A DNA stretch of 64,000 nt from Exophiala sp. HKRS030 (Eukaryota; Ascomycota; Eurotiomycetes; Chaetothyriales; Herpotrichiellaceae). Location of the stretch: positions 4,526,001 to 4,590,000 of the forward strand of contig JAHWDD010000001.1 in assembly GCA_023897205.1 (NCBI GenBank). The letters are read 5' to 3'. This document shows, piece by piece, positions 23,215 through 34,334 of this stretch. The notes under the pieces are model-generated. The model was not told the DNA's origin and made no database searches. It worked only from the letters and a program-made list of their open reading frames with translations. The first letter of the stretch is position 1, and every line of letters starts with the position of its first letter. Both the position numbers and the translations under genes were made by a program.

Positions 23215-23310
23215 ATGATTCACCCCCACGATAAGCGATCATCTTGGGGAATCACAAAGCCTCTCCCTCTCCCTTGCTCGCTCGAATGCAACCTTCTTCG
23301 TCTGCAGTAA
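23215..23310 (+). promoter_or_regulatory. upstream ORF overlapping the creA start (31 codons)
   Basis: An ATG at 23,215 opens a 31-codon frame ending with TAA at 23,308-23,310, out of frame with and overlapping the creA start at 23,286. If the mRNA leader includes it, ribosomes would need leaky scanning to reach creA. Both ATGs have weak -3 contexts (T and C). Whether it is transcribed cannot be seen. Confidence 0.4.
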
Positions 23311-24587
23311 ACTTTACTGCTCTTCTCAACCCTTCTCCTTCCTCTTCCTCTTCCTCCCCAGCTCCCAACACCGTGGCCACCACGACATCGCAACCACCGA
23401 CAGATATCGCCTCCGGCACCCAGACAACAAACACTTCGTCGAGTACAACTCAGACTGACGGTAACATGGCTGCCGCTGTCAGCCTGTTGCCCACCGCCAT
23501 GGCTCCTCAAGCGAACACAGAAGAGAGACAGGATCTCCCTCGCCCTTACAAATGCCCTCTGTGCGATCGAGCCTTTCACCGCTTAGAACATCAGACAAGA
23601 CACATTCGAACACACACAGGAGAAAAGCCTCACGCTTGCCAGTTTCCAGGGTGTAGTAAGCGTTTCAGTAGATCCGACGAGTTGACTCGACACTCGCGGA
23701 TTCATAACAACCCCAACTCGCGCCGGAATCAGAAGACTCACCAGATTGCCGCCGCCGCCGCCCTCACTGGCCTCCAGGATGGATCGAACCACAATATGTC
23801 TGTCCATGCTCAAATGATGCCGCCGCCTAATAAGAACGGCATGCCACGATCTGCTCCGACCTCTGCGGCTGGATCACCCAATGTCTCACCTCCTCACTCT
23901 TTCGCGGTACACGCTTCGCATGTTCCAACCCCGTTGGGCCCCTTTGGGCGCCATGACGAGAGGAACAACATGGACATCAATTTGCTCGCTTCTGCTGCAT
24001 CCCAAATTGAGAGAGACGACCACGTTACCCGTGTCCCTTACCAGCATCAACATCATCTGTTTAGTCATCGCAATCACAACAGCAATGGTCGCCTCCCGTC
24101 GCTCTCAGCTTATGCTATTTCGCAATCCATGTCCAGGTCACATTCACAAGAAACTCATGACGATGACCACCGACATAAGCGATCCAGGCCGAACTCGCCT
24201 CATTCAACCGCACCTTCGTCTCCCACTTTCTCTCACGAGTCGATCTCGCCTACTCCAGACCACACACCTCTGGCCACACCTGGACATTCGCCACGGCTCC
24301 GACCTCATGGAAGTGAACTTCAACTCCCTGGCTTACGCCATCTTTCATTAGGTCACACACCACTCCTGGCTCCGATGGAACCACAGGCCGATGGCTCTTA
24401 CTCCCATATCCCACCCCCACAACATAGCGGACCTTCGATTGCAGACATTGTCACTGGTACGCAACGCAAGCTCCCCGTACCGCAACTTCCCAAGCTTGGA
24501 GTTTCCGACATGTTACATCCACCGAGTGGTCTGAGTTCGGGCGAGTCAAGTACAGCAGCCTCTATCAACGGAGACTTTTCAAGATGA
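23286..24587 (+). CDS. creA: carbon catabolite repressor CreA, 433 aa
   Basis: Nuclear Cys2His2 zinc-finger repressor that shuts off genes for less favoured carbon sources when glucose is present. Two fingers at residues 90-110 (YKCPLC...HQTRHIRTH) and 118-140 ([19 protein letters not shown]), nearly identical to CreA/Mig1. The C-terminal region carries the other CreA blocks: [55 protein letters not shown] and [19 protein letters not shown], the last being the repression region. Intronless, as usual. The ATG at 23,286 is the first in frame and gives [16 protein letters not shown], similar to the start of known CreA proteins. It stands alone between two large gene-poor stretches. An overlapping upstream ORF and possible CreA sites in its own promoter suggest translational control and autoregulation, which is inference. 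Confidence 0.97.
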   Translation: MQPSSSAVNFTALLNPSPSSSSSSPAPNTVATTTSQPPTDIASGTQTTNTSSSTTQTDGNMAAAVSLLPTAMAPQANTEERQDLPRPYKCPLCDRAFHRLEHQTRHIRTHTGEKPHACQFPGCSKRFSRSDELTRHSRIHNNPNSRRNQKTHQIAAAAALTGLQDGSNHNMSVHAQMMPPPNKNGMPRSAPTSAAGSPNVSPPHSFAVHASHVPTPLGPFGRHDERNNMDINLLASAASQIERDDHVTRVPYQHQHHLFSHRNHNSNGRLPSLSAYAISQSMSRSHSQETHDDDHRHKRSRPNSPHSTAPSSPTFSHESISPTPDHTPLATPGHSPRLRPHGSELQLPGLRHLSLGHTPLLAPMEPQADGSYSHIPPPQHSGPSIADIVTGTQRKLPVPQLPKLGVSDMLHPPSGLSSGESSTAASINGDFSR

Positions 24588-27500
24588 CTTGTTTAAAACA
24601 ATCAGCCTGGTGCCTATTGTTTTGCCGGGATTGGCAGGAACGGCAGGAATGAAAGACGAGATATCTCAGTTTGGGTATGGAGTTTGAGTGTCACTGTCTT
24701 TTCTACATGCTTTGTTTGTTTTTGGTTTGATGGTGTTTTCAGTGGATATATTTTCTATAGACAAGTGTCGCGAGTTTGGGCGACCTGGTACAAGAACAGC
24801 AGCGAGGTGCAAGGTATAGACGGGAAGGAACAACATTGTGGTTTTTGCGCCAGATGGCGGCATCGAATAGAACGGGTTCTTCAGTGAGAGGGCATTGAAT
24901 GCCAGGCTTAAGGCTGTGTGGAAGAAACAAATGGGTTATTGACTTTCAGCTCTATGTACGCAACTCTATCAAGCAGCCAATCCTACAGTTACATGTGTAG
25001 TCAGTCAGTTACAGATGACCACAATCAATGATTTTAGCAGCCAAATTTCCACTTTCGTTTCCCGACTGTTGCTTTGGATCTTCTGTTGGGAGCACACAAT
25101 GTTGTGGCTTACTCTTGGTCCTTCTGTTTTAGCAGAAGTGCATTCAGCTTGTGATCATCATGCCGGAAGCTCGAAGCCGCTCGCTTCCCTGGGGTTGACC
25201 ATGCTTCCTCGTTATGCCGGAGCAATTGGCAGCTGAGTCACTGTGCATGATGGGTGGCCAGGAGCCACATCACGCGAGCGATTAATTACCCAGGATCAAT
25301 GTCTTATTCACTCTCAACCCCGGAGTCAAGGCCCAGTCAGAGCGACCAGGGTTGTTGCCTTTTGAGCGATCAGCAGGCCCCAGAGGTGCAACCAAAGGCA
25401 AACGACATGTCAATAATTGATCATTGACCGGCACACCTGACTCACTCCAGTCTACTCAGACGGTCAAGGAGACCTTATCAGCTCCGTGTAACATTGTCCC
25501 CCACACTATGTAGGCTGCATCTCATGCACCAATGTCTGGCTGATCGGCCTGACTGGCCAGAAGTGTTCAATCTACAAGCACAAGGGGGGGGCCTGGGAAT
25601 CTTGTTCAGCGCGAACGAAGCTGGTGGTGACGGCAGGGGGGCCACTGGATCGCCCTTTTGGTCTCACTTACAAGACCAACGTAAAGCATGTCCTTTCGAC
25701 CTTGACTGCTTCAGACCAGAAACCGGCAGCGAGCGTTGAGCGAGAGTGCATGAGACGGCAGCCCAGGATGCTGGGGGAATCGTGGAGTCCCCGGCATCTC
25801 GTGTTGTCCCACGAAATTCAGAGATGTGGGGACCGTGGTAACTCAGAGGTACACGAGTACAGAGTCCCTCCCCGAAAGGAGAGACAAAGTGCCCGTTCAA
25901 TTCTGTTGGGATCACTGTCTCTCAAGGAGTACCAATACGAGTAACCCTACCCTGTACGAGTACTCCAACCAAAAACTTGCCGAAAATGCAGCCCGTTGCG
26001 CCGACTTGTCTCTCACGGCTGACCGGCTGATGTTTCGAACGAACCGATTCCCCAATTACCGCAGATTAAATCTGTCAGTGCTGATGATGATCCAGGCTCA
26101 ATAATAACTATTGAAGGCCGGGGTCCGAATCAGATAGGACACAATAATGGTCCGTCAACGACTCCAGCGTCCAAGCCACTATTGACGCCGTGCCTGTTCG
26201 GGCTACGGATCCTACAATAGTCGAACTGCTCCGGGGGGGCAGATCCTCGGCCCACCCAGGTTCTGGGCTCTACTCGTACTATTCTATCGCTACGGGGATC
26301 TTGTCTTCTCCAAACACAGGTTTCACACAACTGTTTCGCTTGGCTAGAAGCGCTGTATTCCACATAGCTGAGGAGTTGACGACTTCGGGTACGTGATAAC
26401 AGGCTAATACTACGGAGTACATACAACATGCCAGTTGAACCCACCATTGCGGAAAGGGGCATTGGATTTTCAGACCCATCGAGACCTCGCCGAACGGTCT
26501 GACAACGTCTCACTATGGATTGTCCCCGGGGGAGTGTTTACAGTCAATAACATCGGTCCGCGTTCGCCACCTTATCCGTGTCACAAATGCATGGAGTATT
26601 GTACGAGTTATGGAGTAGTTGCTTTTCGCAATGGAGAAGCAATAATCCTACCGTACCCAGGTAGGTAATGATTACGACAAGCAACGATCAAAACAAACCC
26701 CGGGCCCCCTTTCCCCGGCTCCATGCATCCCTTTTCTCCAGGGTTCAAAGGATACGGGGACAAAACGACAAATGGATTCCATGCCATAACATAACAAAAT
26801 CGTCACAACCGATAAGCAGAACCAATTTATTTGATGCTTAGTCCAGTTTCCGATTTCGTGCCCTCCCCCCACATGCTATAGTGTACAAGGGGACGCAATG
26901 GGAACAATGAATAGCGAGCATGGTCCAGGGCATGGGTCAACTTCGATAATAAATGGCGTCACGGTCGGCATTATTGTTTGAAAAGTTGAGAATTCTTCGG
27001 CGTGTCGTAACAATAATGTTGTTTCCCACCTTGCAGGAGAAACCCACTACTGCAACTCTTAGGACTGTTTTTCGAACTCATCTCAACGCCTCCCGGGGGG
27101 GGGAGGGGCGGATCTGGGGCTTAGGCCTGCAACAACGGATTTGTTTGCTCGCCAAAACGGTAGATTTGCGGGGAAAGGGGAAGAAACGGCACTGATGGAC
27201 GCAACGGAGAAGGCGGTGGTGAAGCGGCTTTTCCGGGGGTTCACTCAACTCACTCACGCCCTCTGGTAACCCTTTGTCAATCAATACCTTCTTCCAGGTT
27301 CATCTTCTCGCACCTTTTCCCCCCAAAGAGACTGTTTGTTTCACCGAGGGCGAAGGAGTATTGAGCGAGCTGCAGTAATCGGTTGGCTTTCAGTTATGCC
27401 AATGTTATCTGACTTTGAGCAAGACCGGCCCCAGACCAATGGAGGTTACGCCGCGGCGACAAACGCTAGAAAGGAAGTTTTTCACGATGATCGACAAATA

Positions 27501-30500
27501 ACAACGGGGTCCACGAGTACAGAGTTATGGTCTTGTTGCGTTGTCAGTGGTCAAAAGTCTATATGTCGTGACGGGCCATCTGAGTCAAGGGATTCTACAC
27601 CTGCGGAACACGAATACCGAACATACGAGTAAGTAATCGTACCTGTCCAGGGGTAGGAGTGCGAGGAAATATCTCCATGAACGATGATCATGAAAAATTT
27701 AATGAGCCTCGGAAAGCTGCCTGTTTGTTGGAGACATAATGATTACTTGTTGTGATCGTCGTCTCATCGGAACGCCCGAGACTGGATAACCAAAGGCAAC
27801 TTTCAGCGTTAAATTGTTGGCAAGTTCCCATCGACGATGACACTGCAGGCGCTTATCAGCCATTCAGCCGATATGTACATCCTCGTACGTCCGGGGAGTG
27901 AAGCGATGAATTGTTCTCCAGCTTTTCGAGCTCTTTGAGCCGAAGATGGGCATTGAACAAAAGTCACTGATCGACGCATTGGACGTGGACCTCCATTACA
28001 CTTTCCCATATTTTGCGAATAATTCCCCATGGAAGCAGAACTTGGGGGGTTGGAGTGCAGGGATCATGATACGACATTAACACCAGGTTTTTGTGCTTGC
28101 TTGCCCGTTTGTCCGTGATACCTCATCGTCACAACATCACTCTCTACGTACGATTGATCTGGAAACCCTGCGTTAAGACACACAGACACAGATTGTTGAT
28201 CGAAAGGTGACGTCGGGTATATACCGAATGGTCCGACAATCATCCCGAATCGGCCCCTCATGGACCTCGGATGTTCTTTTTTTTTTCTGACCGCTTGCGG
28301 TTCCGAACCTCATGTAGGTGACTTTTTTGTCCAACTCCGTATACGGTTTACAGTTAACACGAGACGGAACGGACTGAAACGATGTGATTTAAGGATGACG
28401 AGATACTTGGCTGCTACTGCTACAGGTAAAAAACAAGACTTTCTAGAGAAAATCAAAAGTCAATGCCCCCAAAACGCAACGCAATATTACCCCGTCGGTT
28501 GTTTGGTCATTGTTTGAGGGCGACGATTGACCTTTGTGTATTATCATCAAAGGAGAATCTCCGAAAATAGTACGGGAGTAGTAGTTGTCCTGACAATTTG
28601 AAATCCTACGAGTATCGCGAACAAGCTACAGTTGGTGTATTGACTTTTAGATTCTCTTGATTCCTATACCAGGACCCTACCTACAAGATGTAAGATGTGG
28701 CGGGGTTGTGTTGTTCGTAATCAAAACCCTGACTCAGACTCAAAGAGCCTTGAGGTCGCATCGAACCGTGTTGGTATCGGTAATACGGAGTAGATTCCGG
28801 AGTATTAAAGGCACTTACTGTCCCTAGGTACCTTACAGTAGAGATACGATAGGCTATCTCTCGACTTGTGTACTCCGTGCCTATGTACTTGTCCCTTTAC
28901 TAGTGCTCGGGGATGGCTGAAAGGAGAAGATCTATTTGACGATAAGCGCTCCTTTGTACGGGAGTAGTTTGTGACCGATCGGCATCACTACCTGTCTCTC
29001 TCCCTTTTCATTTCTTGTATCGGCTATCAAAACCCGCAAAAGAGAATCCCCCCCCAATAGCCGAAGTCTCCGCTCCGCAATCGTCGGCGCTCTTTTTTCC
29101 CTTATCTGTTTCCATAAAGCTCCGTCGAACTTTGGAGGAAGTTCCAAGCCAAAAGGTACAAAGTTACGATGCCCTCAGCTACTCGTAACTCGTACAAAGG
29201 GTATGTTCGAGTCAGGGTATCTTGTATCCCCACTGATAATGCTAATGCTTTCTTGGTTTTGATTCTTCTCCAGTCGTCGCAAAGTATGGAGTTCGAGTAC
29301 GTGCGGGCTATGCACGGAGTAGTTCCATCTTGGGGAATTTAATGCTGACTCGACACACACACCCCCCCACCACTTTGCGGAAAAAGCCGAACAACATGGA
29401 TCGGCAAACGGAAGATACGAGTGGTACGTTGATTACTTTACAGTACCTACTAGGGAGGTACTCATCTCGTACTCCGGACGGAAAAACAATCGGTGATGCA
29501 AATCCGAAGATTCCGAGACTGTACGGAGCATGAAGACTACCACACTACCTAAACTCGTACGGGGGGTAGTACTGTAGATGACCAATGAATTTCTTTCACC
29601 GAGGGGATCCCTGTCTGTGGCTTATTTTGTTCTTGTTGTGGACCTCAAAGGATGAGTACTTTCTAGTACTATGATACGTACTGTACATGAACAACACCCA
29701 AGAGGCGTCTGGGGGAGTAAGCCGTAGCTAAAGGCAAGGCATCAGACGGAGAAACCCTTTGATTCGATTGTGGTCAGGTTCCCCCTGTTCTACATCAAAC
29801 TTTCACGAACAGGAAGCAAGTCGACAGAGTTATTCTCACATGCCAACAGTAATTCTTGGGTCTTCGCAGCCGAGACATTACTGACCACAAAACGCGTTCG
29901 TGGTACAATCCGAAGGTCAATCAAATGTCGCTTCAAATGTACAAAAGTACTGACTGATGACAATGACGGGGGTGTGGCGGGGGAGGAAGGAAACTACAAA
30001 TTTCCAAGAGACATCGGCAACAAACTCCCTGTCCTGTGTCGACACGGTGAGAGTGAAAAAGCCGCCACAAAAGCCAAACAGGTTCGAAAACAAAGACAGG
30101 AGGAAATTTCACGCGCCGCCGCCGTCGCCAACATGAGAAAGGTAGATACTGATGCCTTCTCGCTTGAAAGAAGAAGAAAGCGAGAAACATGTGTTGTCAG
30201 AAACTCTCGCACGACCGATCCCTCCCCTGGGGAATGTTGAGCCCCGACCAAAGGATTGGTTGGTTGGTCCCTTTTTGATGAACTGTACAGCTGATGACAT
30301 GACATTTCTCCGAAGCTGGCCATGGCACATGCTTCTTCTGCTTCTTGCTGCTGGCATACTCACACATACCCATTCCAATCTCACATGTGCGTTACGCGTT
30401 ATGTGGTTCGGGTTGCAACCAATCGAGAAATGTCACTCGCGAACTTGTTCACGCCCAAACGACTGACCTGGGCACTAGATCGGTCATCATCATTATACGG

Positions 30501-30895
30501 TAGGTCCCCTCCCCCGTTGCACATGCCATTCACAACAGTCCCATGTCGGAAGCGGATCCAGCTGGATGGAGTCGGATACTGTGGCTACGGTAACTCAGGC
30601 CCTAAACATGGTAGCCAGCACGGCAGCAGTCTTCCAATACGAAATCAATTTTTTTCAAGGCTTTTCTCCTTGGTATCCAACTCGGATCTACGATGGGCGT
30701 TGGATCCTAGGTATGTCAGAGTCAATTCGCGACGACCTTGATCTCGCGGACCAGGTAGCTCAGCACCAATCTACGAAGCCACCACAAGGGCCGGGTTTTG
30801 GAGAGACAACTTCCAGGACCATGACTGACATTAGAGAGAAACGATCGAGAAGAATCAACTCTGACGGGTTTTGCGGTACCATGCGCTACCGCTCT
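24588..30895. other. gene-poor 6.3 kb downstream of creA
   Basis: No protein family, tRNA or rRNA recognised on either strand. The first few hundred bases should be the creA 3' UTR. The stretch is rich in TACGGAGTA-like (26,411 and 28,784 exact; variants near 28,871, 29,314 and 29,519) and CGAGTAC-like motifs (about 25,850, 25,936, 27,512 and 27,624). CCTAGGTA is at 28,823. Several mononucleotide runs (C7, G8, T10) occur. It could be old transposon or regulatory DNA, but I see no terminal repeats. Confidence 0.4.
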
Positions 30896-31744
30896 CTAAT
30901 TGTCACCGTCTACTTTGATCCAAGCCGGTCTCTCCTCGAGGGTAAGCCACCACCTGTTCACATTTGGACGCCTTTCGAACACTTCGGGGTACCACTTCTT
31001 GACCCAAGAGCCGACCGGCAAGTGAAACAGATCCGCCAATGTCAAGTGATCTCCTCCGAGATAAGCCTGTTTGGACAGAATCCACTCATACGCGTCCAAC
31101 TTGGTCTCTAAGTTCGCCACCAGTTGTTTGCATTTCTCTTCGTCCGGATCCCCGAGTCCTTTGAGTCTGGGAAGAGGAGAGCAGTCAGTAGTGTGATCAC
31201 GAGCGGATAAAACGAGGCTGGGGTTAAACCACTTCTTTAGCCTTTTTTCAAAGTTGATGGCGGCAGCAATTGGTTCGAATTGCGAAGCCTCAATGGAAGC
31301 AGCTTGTTCGAACATGGCATTTTCGGTGAGGCCTGTAGGTACAAGACGACTAGAAGATGTTCCGTCTGCTGCCACTGCTGCTGAAGGATATTTCGCTTCA
31401 ATGTAACGACATATGGCTCGTGATTCGAACAGGGTCAGATCTCCATCGATGAGCAATGGGATAGAGCCAAAGGGTTGTTTGTTGACGTATCCTTGGGACT
31501 AGACGCAAAAACAAGTCAGGACACACGATGAGAACTGGAAAAGAAAAGAATCAATCGAATAGATGACGAGTTGAATCAAGGTCAGGACTCCAAGGGGGAA
31601 AGGGGGGTAGCTCACCTTTTGTTCCCCTTTTGCGGTGTTGATGGCAACGAAATCATAATCTATATTCTTCTCTTCGAGTACGAGGAGAACTCGGCGTGTC
31701 GATACGCTCAGTTTAGAACCGTAGATCACGGGCTTCGTGGTCAT
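30896..31744 (-). CDS. glutathione S-transferase, 221 aa
   Basis: Cytosolic GST of the phi/theta-like type found in fungi, conjugating glutathione to electrophiles. Exons 31744-31616, 31498-31233 and 31166-30896 (666 nt). The N-terminal thioredoxin-like domain starts MTTKPVIYGSKLSVSTRR, with GYVNKQPFGSIPLLIDG and ESRAICRYI (glutathione-site Glu-Ser). The helical domain has ENAMFEQAASIEASQF, then KLDAYEWILSKQ, LTLADLFHLP and RPNVNRWW. The first intron (31,499-31,615) is certain. The second (31,167-31,232, 66 nt) is inferred: an open reading would insert 22 residues between RLKK and LKGLGDPDEE, while splicing gives FEKRLKKLKGLGDPDEE as in relatives; branch ACTGAC and CTCTTCCCAG are present but the donor GTGGTT is weak. 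It borders the decayed cluster and may have belonged to it. Confidence 0.85.
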
Positions 31745-32242
31745 CTCGAGGGAGTTGTCGTCAGTCTCTTATGCGTGCTAAGACAAAAGAAAAGAAAAGC
31801 TCGAACATATCCAACAATAGACAGCTGCGACCAATGTAGTACAGATGTTTTAAGAATCGACCTTTGTTTGCCAGCCAGTTTTCTACTACCCATATTGTAC
31901 CCTCGAAGAGTAGTCTTGAGTCTGGAACGAAGCGGGATGGTTCCGGATTTTCTATAAAAGTCATTACATACGGTGATGGTGTACACACATGTCGATTTGG
32001 GTCCGGAACCAGTTCGGAATGAAAGTAGCGTAGGATGTTGTTTTTTGGCGGGATCCTGCCTATCATACAGCAGACGCACAACCTATCGGCCTTGTTTCGA
32101 TACGGTTGCGATGGACGTCTCTGTCGGCCCATACTAGAGATACATACCAAATATACCATCTCTCCGTACGTTGCGTTTGGAATCACTGGGCAGGTACATT
32201 GCTCATCCCAGAAATTGTCACCTAGACCAGCTTGTGCGACAA
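31745..32242. other. intergenic, GST to alcohol dehydrogenase remnant
   Basis: A 498-bp spacer holding the GST promoter and the 3' end of the broken dehydrogenase. No gene seen. Confidence 0.4.
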
Positions 32243-33113
32243 CTACCGCCGTTTCAAAACAGGCTTGTAGACCTTCCCGGACTTGAAATCATCCAAGGCA
32301 GATTAAAAATCCTCGGCGTCGTAGTAGGTGATCAACCCGTCAAATGGGTAATTGCCTTGATCGTGTTGGTCAATAAAATTTGGGATCATCTGAGTAGGAA
32401 GTGTCAGCAACGTGTAAAGACAAATTTTGAGATGAACGAGTCTTTGGCTAACCTGTCCGGCGATAACTGTCACCTTGGGTAGAACCCAAATATTCTCTGC
32501 CAAGGTTGAGATGTGAAAAGACTTCAATCTCAATTTTCGTTCCTGGTGAAGGTGGACCTATCGAGACAGCTTTGCCTCTAGTACCCAAACATTCAATCAT
32601 TTCCCCAATCACACGTGGGTCGGAAGTGGTGTCGATGGCATTCATAAGTCCAGGTGGAAGCGGAACCCGGGGACGAATCTGCTCAGGAACATCTGGTTGC
32701 GAGCCTTCGACACTGAAATGTGCTCCTCCCAATTCGACAGCAAGTTCACGTCGATGTTCAAAAAACATCGACGGCGATGATGAGACCGGTTCCTCTGGTC
32801 TTTGTCGCGGCCATGATGGCACTCATCCCGACGGCACCCGCACCAAATACGACAAGGCTGTCCCCCCTTTTGGATGTTCAAAGTGTTCAGAACGACACCC
32901 GCTCCGGTTTGGAATCCGCCCATGCCCTAACACCTGTGGAAGTGGTATCGGCAACTTTCCTGTCATACATGCAACATCAGTATGACATATTCCTGTGGCG
33001 TGGATATCGACGAGTAGTTCGTCCGGTTGCAGAGGTCCCAGTATTACATTGTTGCCCCCCTCCAAAGGTTCCCCTATCTCCGTGAGATACATTGCATCAA
33101 GATACTTTGACAT
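32243..33113 (-). pseudogene. zinc-type alcohol dehydrogenase, broken (deletion, frameshifts, stop)
   Basis: Remnant of a medium-chain (GroES-like) zinc alcohol dehydrogenase, resembling the aryl/benzyl-alcohol type. It starts well: MSKYLDAMYLTEIGEPLEGG and VDIHATGICHTDVACMTG with the catalytic-zinc Cys-His, up to LPQVLGH. There the sequence jumps (about 32,921) straight to GFQTGAGVVLNTLNIQKG, losing roughly 130 residues including the structural-zinc loop. Next come an extra G in a six-G run (32,862-32,867) before DSLVVFGAGAVGMSAIMAA (the NAD-binding Gly motif), an extra T in a six-T run (32,760-32,765) before FEHRRELAVELGGAHF, and a TAA at 32,303-32,305 inside EDF-SALDDFKSGKVYKPVL. The old stop is at 32,243-32,245. 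With this many independent lesions it cannot make the enzyme. Confidence 0.88.
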
Positions 33114-33505
33114 TTCGCTGGAAAGTATGTTCTGAGGGCCGAAACTGTACGAGGAGGCCCTTGGGATGTCTATACACTGCTATGCACGATGATGGTTTCT
33201 GCAGGGAACTTCTGCGGGCCAGCAGTTCCCAGGTTCTCCGCCACAACCAAGGGTGGGTCCAGCCTCTCTCAAGCTACATCGTTCAAACATACTCCTATTC
33301 AATATCATGTAATGAGGACACCTGTTGGTCTAATAGCATCGGATATACGTCCGAATCCGATATTGCTAACAAAAGCTTTCACCCACAGGGCTCTGAATCA
33401 AGCTGCAATAACTCTACTACCACCCTACATACGTTGCCACCTAACAACATGGGGCCAGTCTCAGAGACTGTACTGAGGGAGTCAGACTGTAACCATCATA
33501 TTGAG
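33114..33505. other. spacer between divergent ADH and ALDH remnants
   Basis: A 392-bp gap between two opposite start codons, formerly a shared promoter if both were once active together. No palindromic regulator site recognised with confidence. Confidence 0.35.
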
Positions 33506-33829
33506 ATGCGACTTTTCATTGATGGAACCTTTGTGGACTCTATTCAAATCAGGAAGATCCGAGTCATTAGTCCAACGACGAACGAATGTGTCGCAGAGGG
33601 TTAGCGAAGCCACCGAAGAAGACGTCGAGAAAACAGTCCAAAGTGCCAAGCGAGCGTTTCCTGCCTGGCCCTCTGTCGATGGTAAGGGAGAAATGCGCCA
33701 CTAAAGTACAAATGTGTTTTGACGTCTGAGAACACTCACTCACTGACTCTTTGTATAGCTTCAGAAAGACGAAATTGTTTAAACAGGTTGGCGGATTTGA
33801 TCGAACAAAACGTTAAAGAGTCCTGGACG
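33506..33829 (+). pseudogene. aldehyde dehydrogenase, N-terminal fragment
   Basis: Only the first roughly 80 residues of an NAD(P)-dependent aldehyde dehydrogenase remain. The start at 33,506 reads MRLFIDGTFVDS, then ISPTTNECVAE. An extra G at 33,598-33,600 (GGG for GG) shifts the frame; it continues as VSEATEEDVEKTVQSAKRAFPAWPS. A 77-nt intron (33,682-33,758, GTAAGG...TATAG) is still recognisable and joins VD to ASERRNCLNRLADLIEQNV. The match ends near 33,820, where the sequence runs into an amidohydrolase tail in a different frame. The catalytic Cys and Glu regions and about 400 residues are gone. Confidence 0.8.
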
Positions 33830-34190
33830 GGACATGTTGCAGGCGGATGCCATAATGCGGCAGCTAAACAACCAGTTTTATTTTGATTCTGCGGGATGGT
33901 CGTTTCCCGAACAGGTGGCGGGATTGTTGCAGTATGTGAGTTTCGAAAGGATCCTACATGGTACGGATTTTCCATGGACACCGATCATGGTGGTCACAGA
34001 GTTATCTCGGGATGATGATCAGTTTGTACCTGTGGTTTTTAAGCAGCAGGGTGCGAACCAGGAATTGTGGGAGTGGCGAAATGCCGAGAGATTGTTTAAG
34101 AGAACGGATGGGAGGATTAGTGGCGGTAATGAGAATAGGACGATGATTGGAGTAGATCATGAAAATGCCGATACAGGGACACGTCTGTAG
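33830..34190 (+). pseudogene. amidohydrolase (decarboxylase-type) C-terminal fragment
   Basis: About 118 residues that match the end of the amidohydrolase_2 family (metal-dependent decarboxylases such as 6-methylsalicylate or gamma-resorcylate decarboxylase): NQFYFDSAGWSFPEQVAG, LLQYVSFERILHGTDFPWTP and a closing NAERLFKR. The GTDFPW Asp is the usual C-terminal metal-site residue. The N-terminal metal-binding part and barrel are absent, and the fragment begins exactly where the aldehyde dehydrogenase fragment ends, so one deletion probably removed the ALDH 3' part and the amidohydrolase 5' part. The remaining 34,140-34,190 codons do not match the family. Confidence 0.75.
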
Positions 34191-34334
34191 ATGAGGACAT
34201 TAACTCATAACGTGCCTTAAGAAGCAACAAGCGTTCTGACAGCTTCTGCATTTCTCAAATCGAGCGACGACGCCAGTAAACACTTGCTGGCAGGTTGTGA
34301 TTGTCATAGTCAGTTCTCAAGTCAGTGTGTTTTA

